Source of the DNA: Vibrio echinoideorum
GTDB lineage: Bacteria; Pseudomonadota; Gammaproteobacteria; Enterobacterales; Vibrionaceae
Direction: 5' to 3'
DNA: 64,000 nt
Assembly (NCBI RefSeq): GCF_024347455.1
Contig: NZ_AP025483.1
Location: 1,178,001 to 1,242,000, forward strand
Part shown: piece after piece, positions 42,753 through 51,558 of the stretch
Position numbering within the stretch: the stretch's first letter is position 1
Layout of the letters: each line of letters begins with the position of its first letter
Notes under the pieces: generated by a model
The model's database searches: none
What the model was told of the DNA's origin: nothing
Seen by the model: the letters and a program-made list of their open reading frames with translations, nothing else
Translations under genes and position numbers: made by a program

Positions 42753-43208
42753 GTGAGATCTTTATCGTTTTGGGATTGTGGTATTAATTTGCAGGGATTA
42801 TCTAAGCCGTTTACATGGCCAGTAACCGTATATTACGAAGACACCGATGCTGGTGGGGTTGTGTACCATTCTAACTATCTCAAGTTTTTTGAACGCGCTC
42901 GAACTGAGATGCTGCGTTCAATTGGCGTTTCTCAACAAGTATTGTTAGAACAAAATATCGGTTTTGTAGTCCGACATATGGACATTGATTTTATTCAAGG
43001 CGCACGCCTTGATGATTCTTTACAAGTCATTACAAATATTTACGAATTGAAGCGAGCTACCTTGGTCTTCTGTCAAGAGATCGTAAATCCTGATGGCAAA
43101 GCATTGTGTAAAGCAATGGTTAAGGTAGCATGTATCGACAATCAAAAAATGAAACCAAAGGCAATGCCAACATTTATTCTTACGGAGCTAACGAATAGTG
43201 ACTGCTGA
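42753..43208 (+). CDS. ybgC: Tol-Pal-associated acyl-CoA thioesterase YbgC
   Basis: 151 residues from the GTG at 42753, or 139 from the TTG at 42789; the longer form has AGG five bases before its start, the shorter is closer to the 134-residue E. coli protein. Hot-dog fold with the motif [25 protein letters not shown], whose Asp is the catalytic residue of the 4-hydroxybenzoyl-CoA thioesterase group. First gene of the Tol-Pal operon; its stop overlaps the tolQ GTG. YbgC is linked to phospholipid metabolism at the inner membrane. Confidence 0.93.
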   Translation: MRSLSFWDCGINLQGLSKPFTWPVTVYYEDTDAGGVVYHSNYLKFFERARTEMLRSIGVSQQVLLEQNIGFVVRHMDIDFIQGARLDDSLQVITNIYELKRATLVFCQEIVNPDGKALCKAMVKVACIDNQKMKPKAMPTFILTELTNSDC

Positions 43209-43881
43209 AATCTCAATCTTAGGCCTAATTTTAGAAGCCAGTTTACTGGTTAAAATGGTCATGCTGGTTCTTATGGGCATGTCTGTTGCTTCTTGGGCAA
43301 TGATCATAAAAAGAAGTAAAGTGTTATCTCAAGCTTCGAAACAAACTGAAGTGTTTGAAGATAAATTCTGGTCTGGCGTTGATCTCGCTAAATTGTATCA
43401 AGAGAGCAATAAACGCAAAGACGAGCTTTCTGGTACTGAAGAAATTTTCTACGCAGGCTTTACTGAGTTTGCTCGCCTACGTAAATCAAACGCGACGTCT
43501 CCAGACTTCATTATGGAAGGTACTGGCCGTGCAATGCGCGTTGCGGTTGCCCGTGAAGTTGATGAGCTAGAAACCAACTTGCCTTTCTTAGCAACAGTCG
43601 GCTCTATCAGCCCATATATCGGCCTATTTGGTACCGTTTGGGGCATCATGCATTCGTTCATCGCATTAGGTGAAGTTAAGCAGGCGACGCTAGCAATGGT
43701 AGCTCCCGGTATCGCAGAAGCACTGATCGCAACCGCTATGGGTCTATTTGCAGCGATTCCAGCTGTTATGGCTTACAACCGCTTTAGCAGTAGAGTGGGT
43801 AAACTAGAACACAATTACGCGACTTTCTCTGAAGAGTTTCACAGTATTCTTCACCGTCAAGCGATGGCTGGCAGGGAATAA
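43198..43881 (+). CDS. tolQ: Tol-Pal system proton channel subunit TolQ
   Basis: 227 residues, three membrane helices (about 14-35, 135-155, 170-190), MotA/TolQ/ExbB family with the core [20 protein letters not shown]. It starts with GTG overlapping the ybgC stop. With TolR it converts proton motive force into movement of TolA at the division site. Confidence 0.97.
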   Translation: MTAEISILGLILEASLLVKMVMLVLMGMSVASWAMIIKRSKVLSQASKQTEVFEDKFWSGVDLAKLYQESNKRKDELSGTEEIFYAGFTEFARLRKSNATSPDFIMEGTGRAMRVAVAREVDELETNLPFLATVGSISPYIGLFGTVWGIMHSFIALGEVKQATLAMVAPGIAEALIATAMGLFAAIPAVMAYNRFSSRVGKLEHNYATFSEEFHSILHRQAMAGRE

Positions 43882-43884
43882 TAG

Positions 43885-44328
43885 ATGGCTGGATACCAAC
43901 CTAAAAAACGCAAAATGACGGCAGAGATTAACGTTGTACCTTACATCGACGTTATGCTGGTTTTGCTGATTATTTTTATGGTGACCTCACCATTCGTTAC
44001 GCAAGGCGTTGATGTTGAATTACCAAAAGCTTCAACGGCTCAATCTGCTCAAGATCTGTTGGGTGACGAGAACGCCAGCTTTATTATTGTTGAAGTTAAC
44101 AAAGACGGTGAGCTTGGCCTAAGCGTTAATAACGAAGACGTACAGCGCGGTTTGTCACTTGAAGACATTATTGTTCGAGTGAAAGCCGAGTTGTCTCTGA
44201 AGCCTAATTCTCCAGTGGCGGTCGGCGGTGATGCCGCAACGCCTTACGCTGAAGTGGTTTTATTACTTGATGAATTAAGCCGTGCAGGTGTGCCAAAGGT
44301 TGGCCTTTTAACGGATATAAGGGAATAG
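43885..44328 (+). CDS. tolR: Tol-Pal system protein TolR
   Basis: 147 residues, ExbD/TolR family. One membrane helix (about 20-40) carries the essential Asp in VPYIDVMLVLLIIFM; the periplasmic domain (about 60-147) follows. It begins 3 bases after tolQ, consistent with co-translation. Confidence 0.97.
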   Translation: MAGYQPKKRKMTAEINVVPYIDVMLVLLIIFMVTSPFVTQGVDVELPKASTAQSAQDLLGDENASFIIVEVNKDGELGLSVNNEDVQRGLSLEDIIVRVKAELSLKPNSPVAVGGDAATPYAEVVLLLDELSRAGVPKVGLLTDIRE

Positions 44329-44341
44329 CTCCGTAGCATTC

Positions 44342-45409
44342 ATGAAAGCGAATAATAAAAAATCCAATAATTCTAAAACGCCGCTTCTAATTTCAATCGG
44401 GCTGCATGTCATTCTATTCGTTGCTCTTATTTGGGGAGCAGATTTTACTATGTCAGAACCTAAGCCAACAGGGCGGATGGTTCAGGCAGTCGTAATTGAT
44501 CCTCAACTGGTTCGTCAGCAAGCTCAGCAGATTCGTCAACAAAGAGAAGCTGCGGGTAAGAAAGAGCAAGAACGGTTAGACAAATTACGCCGTGAAAGCG
44601 AGCGACTTGAAAAGAATCGCAAAGCCGAAGAAGAAAACATTCGTAAGCTAAAAGAACAGCAAGCAAAAGAGGCCAAAGCGACCCGTGAAGCTGAAAAGCG
44701 TCGAGTAGAGAAAGAGAAACAACGTAAAGTTGAAGAGACGCGCTTAAAGCAAGAGCAACAGAAAGCGGCTAAAGCCGAAGCGGATCGTAAACTTAAAGAA
44801 GCAGCGCTTGTTAAGGTTGAAAAAGAACGTAAAGCCAAAGAAGCGGCTGTCGCCAAAGCTGAACAAGAACGCGTGGCAAAAGAAAAAGCCGCGAAAGAAG
44901 CAGCAGAAAAAGCTCGTAAAGAAAAAGAAGCCGCTGAACGTGCTGAAAAGCAACGTATAGCGAAAGAGAAAGAAGCTGCCGCAGCGGCTGAGAAAGCCCG
45001 TAAGGCCAAAGAGGCCGCCGCGAGAGCAGAGAAAGAACGCAAGCAACAAGAAGCTGCATTGAATGATATCTTTGCAGGGCTTGAGACTGAGTCGACTCAA
45101 AACTCTTCGGCTAAACAACAATTTATTAGTGATGAAGCACAGCGTTATGGTGCTATCTATACTCAGCTTATTCAACAAAACTTATTGTTAGAAGACAGCT
45201 TTAGAGGCCGCTCATGCCGAGTGAACCTTAAACTTATTCCAACGGGTTCGAATGCGATTTTGGGTAGCTTGAGTATTTTGGATGGCGATAGCCGCTTGTG
45301 TGCAGCAACCAAGCGCGCGGTGGCGCAGGTGCAATCTTATCCGTTGCCTAAAGACCCAGACATTGTGAAATCACTGAAAGACATTAACTTAACTGTATCA
45401 CCAGAGTAA
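44342..45409 (+). CDS. tolA: Cell envelope integrity protein TolA
   Basis: 355 residues. The N-terminal helix (about 14-34) includes the SIGLH motif conserved for TolQ/R contact; a long Lys/Glu/Ala-rich helical domain II (about 60-240) is built from KE(R)-type repeats; domain III (about 245-355) is the globular Pal/TolB-binding end with LEDSFRGRSCRVNLKL. It spans the periplasm and is energised by TolQR. The long antisense open frames here come from the low-complexity codon pattern and are not genes. Confidence 0.96.
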   Translation: MKANNKKSNNSKTPLLISIGLHVILFVALIWGADFTMSEPKPTGRMVQAVVIDPQLVRQQAQQIRQQREAAGKKEQERLDKLRRESERLEKNRKAEEENIRKLKEQQAKEAKATREAEKRRVEKEKQRKVEETRLKQEQQKAAKAEADRKLKEAALVKVEKERKAKEAAVAKAEQERVAKEKAAKEAAEKARKEKEAAERAEKQRIAKEKEAAAAAEKARKAKEAAARAEKERKQQEAALNDIFAGLETESTQNSSAKQQFISDEAQRYGAIYTQLIQQNLLLEDSFRGRSCRVNLKLIPTGSNAILGSLSILDGDSRLCAATKRAVAQVQSYPLPKDPDIVKSLKDINLTVSPE

Positions 45410-45421
45410 AAGGACGAACTT

Positions 45422-46774
45422 GTGTTAAAAAAACTATTACTGAGTTTTGTTTTTGTAATAGCGACAAGCAGCCAGTTTGCACATGCAGCACTGGAGCTGG
45501 TTATTACAGACGGTATAAACTCTGCTAGACCGATTGCTATTGTTCCTTTCCGTTGGGAAGGTGCAGAACCATTACCACATGACGTATCAGCGGTTATTGC
45601 TTCTGATTTACAGCGTAGTGGTAAATTCAGCCCAGTTGCGACCAGCAAAATGCCTCAAACGCCTTACAGCGAAGCTGAGGTGGATTTTGATGCTTGGACG
45701 AATCTAGGTGTTGATTCATTGCTAACCGGTAGTATCACTAAGAATGCTGAAGGGCAATATGTAGTGAACTACCAGTTGATCGACATTGTTCGTGGTCAGC
45801 TAACCAAAGGGCAAAGCCGTGCGTTAAGTGATGAAGGACAGCTCGTGCTTTCTAAAGATCACGTTCTGTTTAACAAAAAGGCCACGGTTCCTGGTAAACG
45901 CTTAAGAGAATATGCACACCGTATTTCTGATTTAGTTTATGAAGAGCTAACTGGTGAAAAAGGTGCGTTCTTAACTCGTATTTCTTATGTGGTAGTAAAC
46001 GACAAAGACAAATACCCATACCAGCTTCGTGTGGCTGACTATGACGGCTTTAATGAGCGTTTAGTACTGCGTTCTAAACAGCCTTTGATGTCGCCAGCAT
46101 GGTCTCCAGACGGTAAGAAGCTTGCTTATGTGAGTTTCCAAAACGGACAAGCTGAAATATTCATTATGAATATTTACACGGGTGAACGTGAGAAGGTGAC
46201 GTCATACCCTCGTCATAATGGTGCACCAAGATTTTCGCCAGATGGCAAAACATTGGCATTGGTATTGTCGAAAACAGGCAGCCTTCAAGTGTACACGCTT
46301 GACCTAGCAAGTCGTAAGCTGACTCAAATTACTCTCGGCCGCTCAAATAATACAGAACCATTCTGGTACCCAGATGGCAAGTCTCTTATTTTTACCTCGG
46401 ATCGTGGTGGTAAACCCCAGATTTATAATGTAAATTTGTCCAATAATTCGACTTCTCGCATTACTTGGCAAGGTAGCCAAAACCTAGGTGGTCAGATTAC
46501 TCCTGACGGACGATTCCTGATTATGGTCAATCGTAGTAACTCAGGTTTTAACTTGGCTAAACAGGACTTGGAAACGGGCGCAGTTCAAGTATTAACAAAA
46601 ACATTGTTAGATGAATCTCCAAGTATTGCGCCGAATGGAGGTATGGTTATCTATAGCTCTATTTACAATAAAACAAACGTATTATCGATGGTTTCTATCG
46701 ATGGCCGTTTTAAAGCTAGATTACCGGCAACCAACGGACGCGTAAGAGCGCCGGCATGGTCACCGTTTCTCTAG
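45422..46774 (+). CDS. tolB: Tol-Pal system periplasmic protein TolB
   Basis: 450 residues with a GTG start (AAGGACGAAC upstream). A Sec signal peptide (about 1-22, ending FAHAA) is followed by the TolB N-terminal alpha/beta domain and a six-bladed beta-propeller with repeated SPDG/TPDG-type motifs ([42 protein letters not shown]). It binds Pal and TolA and recycles Pal at the division site. Confidence 0.97.
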   Translation: MLKKLLLSFVFVIATSSQFAHAALELVITDGINSARPIAIVPFRWEGAEPLPHDVSAVIASDLQRSGKFSPVATSKMPQTPYSEAEVDFDAWTNLGVDSLLTGSITKNAEGQYVVNYQLIDIVRGQLTKGQSRALSDEGQLVLSKDHVLFNKKATVPGKRLREYAHRISDLVYEELTGEKGAFLTRISYVVVNDKDKYPYQLRVADYDGFNERLVLRSKQPLMSPAWSPDGKKLAYVSFQNGQAEIFIMNIYTGEREKVTSYPRHNGAPRFSPDGKTLALVLSKTGSLQVYTLDLASRKLTQITLGRSNNTEPFWYPDGKSLIFTSDRGGKPQIYNVNLSNNSTSRITWQGSQNLGGQITPDGRFLIMVNRSNSGFNLAKQDLETGAVQVLTKTLLDESPSIAPNGGMVIYSSIYNKTNVLSMVSIDGRFKARLPATNGRVRAPAWSPFL

Positions 46775-46886
46775 TAAAAGTCACATATTCTATTAGCTAT
46801 TGATAGTGTTAACTATTGTGGCATTTAACTATCTATAGCACTTAGTCGGCTGTAGAAACTAAGTTTGATAACGTAAGGAAAAAAAG

Positions 46887-47429
46887 ATGCAACTTAACAA
46901 AGTTCTTAAAGGCTTGATGATTGCACTACCAGTGATGGCAGTAACGGCATGTAGCTCAACTGATGAAGCAACATCTGCAACATCTGGTACTGAAAGCAAC
47001 CAAACAACTTCAGGTACAGAAGGCAACGTAGACACAACTGTTGTAACGCCAATTGACGCTAACGGTCAACTGTCTGAGCAAGAGCTTAAAGAGCAAGCGC
47101 TACGTGAAACTCAAACAATCTACTTCGCATTCGATAACTCAACTATCGCTGGCGACTACGAAGAAATGCTAGCAGCTCACGCAGCTTACCTAGTTAAGAA
47201 CGTTGACATGAACGTTACTATCGAAGGTCACGCTGATGAGCGCGGTACTCCTGAGTACAACATCGCACTTGGTGAGCGTCGTGCACAAGCTGTAGCGAAA
47301 TACCTACAAGCTCTAGGTGTTCAAGCAGACCAAATCTCTATCGTAAGCTACGGTGAAGAGAAGCCACTTCTTCTAGGTCAATCTGAAGATGTGTACGCTA
47401 AAAACCGTCGCGCAGTACTAGTTTACTAA
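46887..47429 (+). CDS. pal: Peptidoglycan-associated lipoprotein Pal
   Basis: 180 residues. Lipoprotein signal with Cys22 (AVTACSS; Ser at +2, so outer membrane). A Thr/Ser-rich linker (about 25-60) leads to an OmpA-like peptidoglycan-binding domain with [11 protein letters not shown] and the family motif [20 protein letters not shown]. The 112-base gap after tolB may hold an extra promoter. A hairpin (47419-47429 with 47432-47442) spans the stop codon. Confidence 0.98.
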   Translation: MQLNKVLKGLMIALPVMAVTACSSTDEATSATSGTESNQTTSGTEGNVDTTVVTPIDANGQLSEQELKEQALRETQTIYFAFDNSTIAGDYEEMLAAHAAYLVKNVDMNVTIEGHADERGTPEYNIALGERRAQAVAKYLQALGVQADQISIVSYGEEKPLLLGQSEDVYAKNRRAVLVY

Positions 47430-47462
47430 TTTTAGTAGACTATATAATTGAGGAATTGCCTC

Positions 47463-48245
47463 ATGTTCAGTAACACAAAGCGAGTCATTTTGCTTTCGTT
47501 ACTGGCAAGTGCAGCGAACACTACGTTCGCTGCACCAGCCCCAGTATCCGATCTCAATAGCACCGCAACCAATTCATCATCTTCCTCTCGATCAGCATCT
47601 AACGAATCAGATATTGAGCGTTTAGAGCGCTTGCTTCAAAATCGCAACCTCGTTCAGCTTCAAATGCAGCAGCAAATCGACGACATGTCACTGGAGATCA
47701 GTGAACTTCGTGGTGAGCTAGAGCGAAACAGTTACGATATGAAGCAAATGTTAGAGCGTCAACGTGAACTGTTTATTGAACTGGATCGCGTTAGAGGTGA
47801 GGTGAAAGCGTCAGGTAAAACGGCTGTAGCCGCGACTGCGAGCGCAGGCGCTAAAGATGCTTCAGGCACATTTAGTACCGACGTTGATGAGCAAACCGCT
47901 TATCAAAATGCTGTAGATATGATTCTAAAGCAACGAGACTATACGGGTGCTATTGCAGCATTCCAAAAGTTTCAAAAAGACTTCCCAGATTCTACCTTCA
48001 CACCTAACTCTCATTACTGGTTAGGTCAGCTTTACTTTGCTAAGAAGCAAGATGAAGAAGCCGTGAAGAGTTTTGCCGCTGTTGTATCATACAAAGATTC
48101 AAATAAGCGAGCAGATGCCCTGGTTAAGCTTGGTGACATAGCAACGCGTAACAACAACGTGGCGCAAGCTAAGAAATATTACCAACAAGTCGTGACCGAG
48201 TACCCAAACAGTGCTTCGGCAAAAGTGGCTAAAACTCACTTATAA
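47463..48245 (+). CDS. cpoB: Cell division coordinator CpoB (YbgF)
   Basis: 260 residues. The ATG at 47463 has GAGGAA upstream; a signal peptide (about 1-22) precedes a trimeric coiled-coil segment (about 45-110, with ISELRGELERNSYDMKQM), a linker and three TPR repeats (about 135-260, AYQNAVDMILKQRDYTGAIAAF). CpoB couples PBP1B activity with Tol movement during constriction. Last gene of the Tol operon; terminator just after. Confidence 0.95.
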   Translation: MFSNTKRVILLSLLASAANTTFAAPAPVSDLNSTATNSSSSSRSASNESDIERLERLLQNRNLVQLQMQQQIDDMSLEISELRGELERNSYDMKQMLERQRELFIELDRVRGEVKASGKTAVAATASAGAKDASGTFSTDVDEQTAYQNAVDMILKQRDYTGAIAAFQKFQKDFPDSTFTPNSHYWLGQLYFAKKQDEEAVKSFAAVVSYKDSNKRADALVKLGDIATRNNNVAQAKKYYQQVVTEYPNSASAKVAKTHL

Positions 48246-48253
48246 AACAAAAT

Positions 48254-48279
48254 AGGGGTACTCTGGTACCTCTTTTTTA
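48254..48279 (+). terminator. Tol-Pal operon terminator
   Basis: Stem AGGGGTAC/GTACCTCT (one G-U), loop TCTG, then TTTTTT. Confidence 0.85.
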
Positions 48280-48500
48280 TACCCGTTGCATTTTATTATT
48301 TACTTATTGGCTGTTCGTACTTATTAGTAGGACTGACTGATAGCGGCTCATTGGTTGCTGAGTTAGCTGTTGGTTATTTACTCGTGGTTAGATGCTTTCG
48401 TCAGCTATTAGATATCTAATACCTCTCCTTGTGATAGCAACGTAACGACTTATTTATGCTTTTTAAGTATTAGTGAGTAACCGTTTGCAACTAATCCTTT

Positions 48501-48529
48501 TTGATCCCAATCGCTGTCCTGTGTAGAAT
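48501..48529 (+). promoter_or_regulatory. Predicted nadA promoter
   Basis: TTGATC (48501-48506), 17-base spacer, TAGAAT (48524-48529), about 40 bases before the nadA start. The remaining 220 bases between the Tol terminator and this promoter show nothing I can name. Confidence 0.6.
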
Positions 48530-48567
48530 ACTCGGATTCTCGGAAGAAGTTGCGTAGAGCAAGAGCA

Positions 48568-49629
48568 ATGAGTCATATACTAGATAAAATCGATACAGTT
48601 TACCCGTTTCCGCCTAAGCCCGTTCCTTTGAGCGACGCTCAGAAACAGGCCCACATCGCGAACATCAAAACACTACTTCAAGAAAAAGATGCAGTTCTAA
48701 TTGCACACTACTACACAGATCCTGAAATTCAGGCTCTTGCAGAAGAAACTGGTGGTTTCGTTGGCGATTCTTTAGAAATGGCTAAGTTTGGTAACCGTCA
48801 TTCAGCAAGCACGCTGATCATCGCTGGTGTTCGTTTTATGGGAGAATCTGCAAAGATTCTGACTCCTGAAAAACGAATCTTAATGCCAACGTTGGAAGCG
48901 GAGTGTTCACTTGACCTTGGCTGTCCGGCTGACAAATTTACAGAATTTTGTGATGCACACCCTGACCACACCGTGGTTGTTTACGCAAACACCTCTGCGG
49001 CTGTTAAAGCTCGTGCAGACTGGGTGGTTACGTCGAGTATCGCTTTAGAAATCGTTGAAAGCCTAGACGCTGAAGGCAAACCAATCATTTGGGGGCCAGA
49101 CCGTCACTTAGGTTCTTACATCGCAAACCAAACTGGCGCTGACATGTTGCTTTGGCAAGGTGAGTGTATCGTTCATGACGAGTTTTCAGCTGATGCTCTG
49201 AAGAAAATGAAATCGGTATACCCAGAAGCGGCCATTCTAGTTCACCCAGAATCACCAGCAAGCGTTGTTGAACTGGCTGATGCTGTTGGTTCAACAAGCC
49301 AACTAATCAAAAAAGCGAAAGAGCTGCCGCATCCACAAATGATTGTCGCGACAGACAAAGGTATCTTCTTCAAGATGCAACAATTGGTTCCTGAAAAAGA
49401 GCTAATTGAAGCGCCAACCGCTGGTGCAGGTGCAACTTGTCGTAGCTGCGCACACTGTCCTTGGATGGCTATGAACGGGCTTGAAGCGATTGAAAATGCA
49501 CTTGAGCACGGTGGTAAACAGCATGAGATCTTCGTTTCTGATGAACTGCGAGCTAAGTCTCTGATCCCGTTAAACCGCATGCTTGATTTTGCTGAACAGC
49601 TAAACATACAAGTGAAAGGCAACGCTTAG
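48568..49629 (+). CDS. nadA: Quinolinate synthase A
   Basis: 353 residues. It condenses iminoaspartate with dihydroxyacetone phosphate to quinolinate in NAD synthesis, using a 4Fe-4S cluster held by three cysteines: Cys113 (AECSLDLGC), one near 207 ([10 protein letters not shown]) and one in [15 protein letters not shown] near 296-302. The CxxCxxC arrangement at the third site matches the E. coli type. The ATG at 48568 gives the MSHILDKID start; an in-frame start 18 bases earlier is possible. Confidence 0.96.
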   Translation: MSHILDKIDTVYPFPPKPVPLSDAQKQAHIANIKTLLQEKDAVLIAHYYTDPEIQALAEETGGFVGDSLEMAKFGNRHSASTLIIAGVRFMGESAKILTPEKRILMPTLEAECSLDLGCPADKFTEFCDAHPDHTVVVYANTSAAVKARADWVVTSSIALEIVESLDAEGKPIIWGPDRHLGSYIANQTGADMLLWQGECIVHDEFSADALKKMKSVYPEAAILVHPESPASVVELADAVGSTSQLIKKAKELPHPQMIVATDKGIFFKMQQLVPEKELIEAPTAGAGATCRSCAHCPWMAMNGLEAIENALEHGGKQHEIFVSDELRAKSLIPLNRMLDFAEQLNIQVKGNA

Positions 49630-49652
49630 TCGTGGCTTTATAAGTTACAGAT

Positions 49653-49681
49653 AAAAACCAGCATACAGTGCTGGTTTTTTT
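49653..49681 (+). terminator. nadA terminator
   Basis: Stem AAAACCAGCA/TGCTGGTTTT, loop TACAG, T-run. Confidence 0.93.
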
Positions 49682-49803
49682 GTATCTGAATATAGGGCGA
49701 TAATATCGATTTTGCGTTTATGTATCTTTTTCTGATGATACATCTTGTTGATATCGTGTATTTTTTCTAGCATGTACGTAAGAGACAATAATTAGAGGCT
49801 CCA

Positions 49804-50835
49804 ATGATAATTTGGTTACAACTCAAACGTTGGTTCAAAGCGAATATCTTCGTTCTGAATGGCAAGAACTTATTGTTTACATTCTTAGGCTACGTTTTTC
49901 TATCGTGGTCAACGTTGTATATGGCGGGCGAGACGGGCTTAACAAGCTCGTTTACCACGTTCGCCTACTATTTAGTCGTGACAGCTTCAACGGTTGGTTA
50001 TGGTGATTTATCCCCGACGACTGAAGCGGGTCGATGGATTGTGATTTTGTTTATTATTCCGGGTGGACTCAGCCTTTTCGCGGCGTTACTCGGTAAAGTC
50101 GCCACAGAAGGTGTTGAATATTGGCGAGCCGGCTTGTTAGGGAAAAGGAGAGTGAGAGTGGACAACCACATTTTGATGCTTGGGTGGAATGAGCAGCGCA
50201 CCATACATCTAATCCGCATGTTGCAACATGAAGAAACGGGTAAACGACCAATTGTGTTGTGTACTCGTTCTGATATTGAAAATCCGTTACCTGGTGAAAT
50301 CAACTTCGTTAAAGTCAACAGTTACACTGATGGCAAAGAGATGGAAAAAACCGGCATCGAGTCAGCAAGTTGTATTTTGATTGATAACCCGGAAGACGAC
50401 ATCACATTATCTGCGGCACTTTACTGTGCGAATCGAAACCCTAAAGCTCATCTACTCGTTTACTTTAAAGATGAAGCTTTGAGTGACCTTCTACATAAAC
50501 ATTGCCCAAATTCTGAATGTATTCCAGCCGTTGGCGCTGAAATGCTGGCTAAGGCCGCGGTTGATCCGGGATCAAGTGCGTTGCATCAAGAGCTATTAAG
50601 CTCAACAAGGGGCATGACGCAGTATTCTACCTATTATCCTGCAGATGCCGAGCCAGTAACCGTCGCGCCGATCTTTGCTGCGTTTAAAGAGAAGTATCAA
50701 GCAACGCTGATAGCGATAGATTCCGGCCGTGGGATTGAACTTAACCCAGAACTGGATCAAGTGATCAGTAGCGGTACTAAGTTGTTTTATATTGCAGATG
50801 AAAGAATTGATGACTTCGACTGGAAAGGTTTTTAG
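49804..50835 (+). CDS. Potassium channel with cytosolic RCK/TrkA-N domain
   Basis: 343 residues. Two membrane helices (about 22-42 and 77-98) flank a pore loop with the selectivity filter TVGYGD at residues 63-68. The rest is a Rossmann-type RCK domain (about 118-250; MLGWNEQRTIHL near the start is a degenerate nucleotide loop) and a C-terminal segment similar to TrkA-C. This is the architecture of ligand-gated two-helix K+ channels such as MthK. Ligand unknown. Single gene with a terminator; it shares that terminator with the convergent UPF0149 gene. Confidence 0.9.
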   Translation: MIIWLQLKRWFKANIFVLNGKNLLFTFLGYVFLSWSTLYMAGETGLTSSFTTFAYYLVVTASTVGYGDLSPTTEAGRWIVILFIIPGGLSLFAALLGKVATEGVEYWRAGLLGKRRVRVDNHILMLGWNEQRTIHLIRMLQHEETGKRPIVLCTRSDIENPLPGEINFVKVNSYTDGKEMEKTGIESASCILIDNPEDDITLSAALYCANRNPKAHLLVYFKDEALSDLLHKHCPNSECIPAVGAEMLAKAAVDPGSSALHQELLSSTRGMTQYSTYYPADAEPVTVAPIFAAFKEKYQATLIAIDSGRGIELNPELDQVISSGTKLFYIADERIDDFDWKGF

Positions 50836-50857
50836 AACGTGTATTTAATTTCAAACT

Positions 50858-50886
50858 AAAAAAGGCCTCGTTGGGAGGCCTTTTTG
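50858..50886. terminator. Bidirectional terminator, K+ channel / UPF0149 gene
   Basis: Stem AAAAAGGCCTC/GAGGCCTTTTT, loop about 5 bases, between convergent genes. Confidence 0.92.
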
Positions 50887-50904
50887 CTATCCAATTAGTC
50901 GATA

Positions 50905-51474
50905 TTATTGAGCTTCAGCCAATGCGATACCGCGCTGAGTTAACCCGCAAAGCATGACAGGAACTGCGTTAAATATCTCTTCAAATTGCTCTAGGCCTTC
51001 AATACCTTGCTCCGCAAGCGTTGCAATTGAAGTTTCTGGATCGTACAGCATGCTTAGTGACAGTAGTACGCCGCCGACTAGCGCGTTGTCTTCGCTATCT
51101 TCAGGCATCAGAGTTTCCCAATCGTCACGGGCAATCTGCCAGCCTTGAAGTAAGCCTTCACAGAAATCTCGAGCCGCAGTGTTCACTACTTCTGCATCAT
51201 CCAATTGGCAAGCTTCAGGCCAAACCCAAGTACCTTCGATTAGCTCAGGACGTGTTCTATTCCAAAGCGTGATGATAACTTCAATGTAGCTTTCAAGTTG
51301 TTCACCATCCGTAAATGGAGCGACTTCTTCGCCACCCCAAAGGAACGGTAGCCACTCATGCGGTGTTAACACATTAGGGGCGGCTGCCATTGCCGTGACA
51401 AATCCCATGGTTTTGTGTTCTGTGATTAGCTTTCCTTCCAACTCTGGAAGCGCAAGAATATCTTGTAAGGTCAA
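50905..51474 (-). CDS. UPF0149 (YecA/YgfB family) protein
   Basis: 189 residues, acidic, all-helical. LLQGWQIARDDW and WLPFLWGGEE fit the UPF0149 family (YgfB, YecA). No C-terminal SEC-C zinc motif of the larger YecA proteins is present. Cytosolic, function unknown. Divergent from the CqsR-like kinase, with 84 bases between starts; the same neighbour occurs, as I recall, beside cqsR in V. cholerae. Confidence 0.8.
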   Translation of the reverse strand: MTLQDILALPELEGKLITEHKTMGFVTAMAAAPNVLTPHEWLPFLWGGEEVAPFTDGEQLESYIEVIITLWNRTRPELIEGTWVWPEACQLDDAEVVNTAARDFCEGLLQGWQIARDDWETLMPEDSEDNALVGGVLLSLSMLYDPETSIATLAEQGIEGLEQFEEIFNAVPVMLCGLTQRGIALAEAQ

Positions 51475-51558
51475 AGTGAGGTACCGTAAAAGGGAACATA
51501 TTTGCGCTTATAGTACCAATGAACTTGTGCCAATCAAGCTTCAATCTAAAAAGGCTTG

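Noticed and set aside
44536..45178. Long open frames antisense to tolA (up to 168 codons)
   Set aside because: They arise from the Lys/Glu/Ala codon repeats of TolA domain II; the products are low-complexity Ser/Phe/Leu strings with no family.
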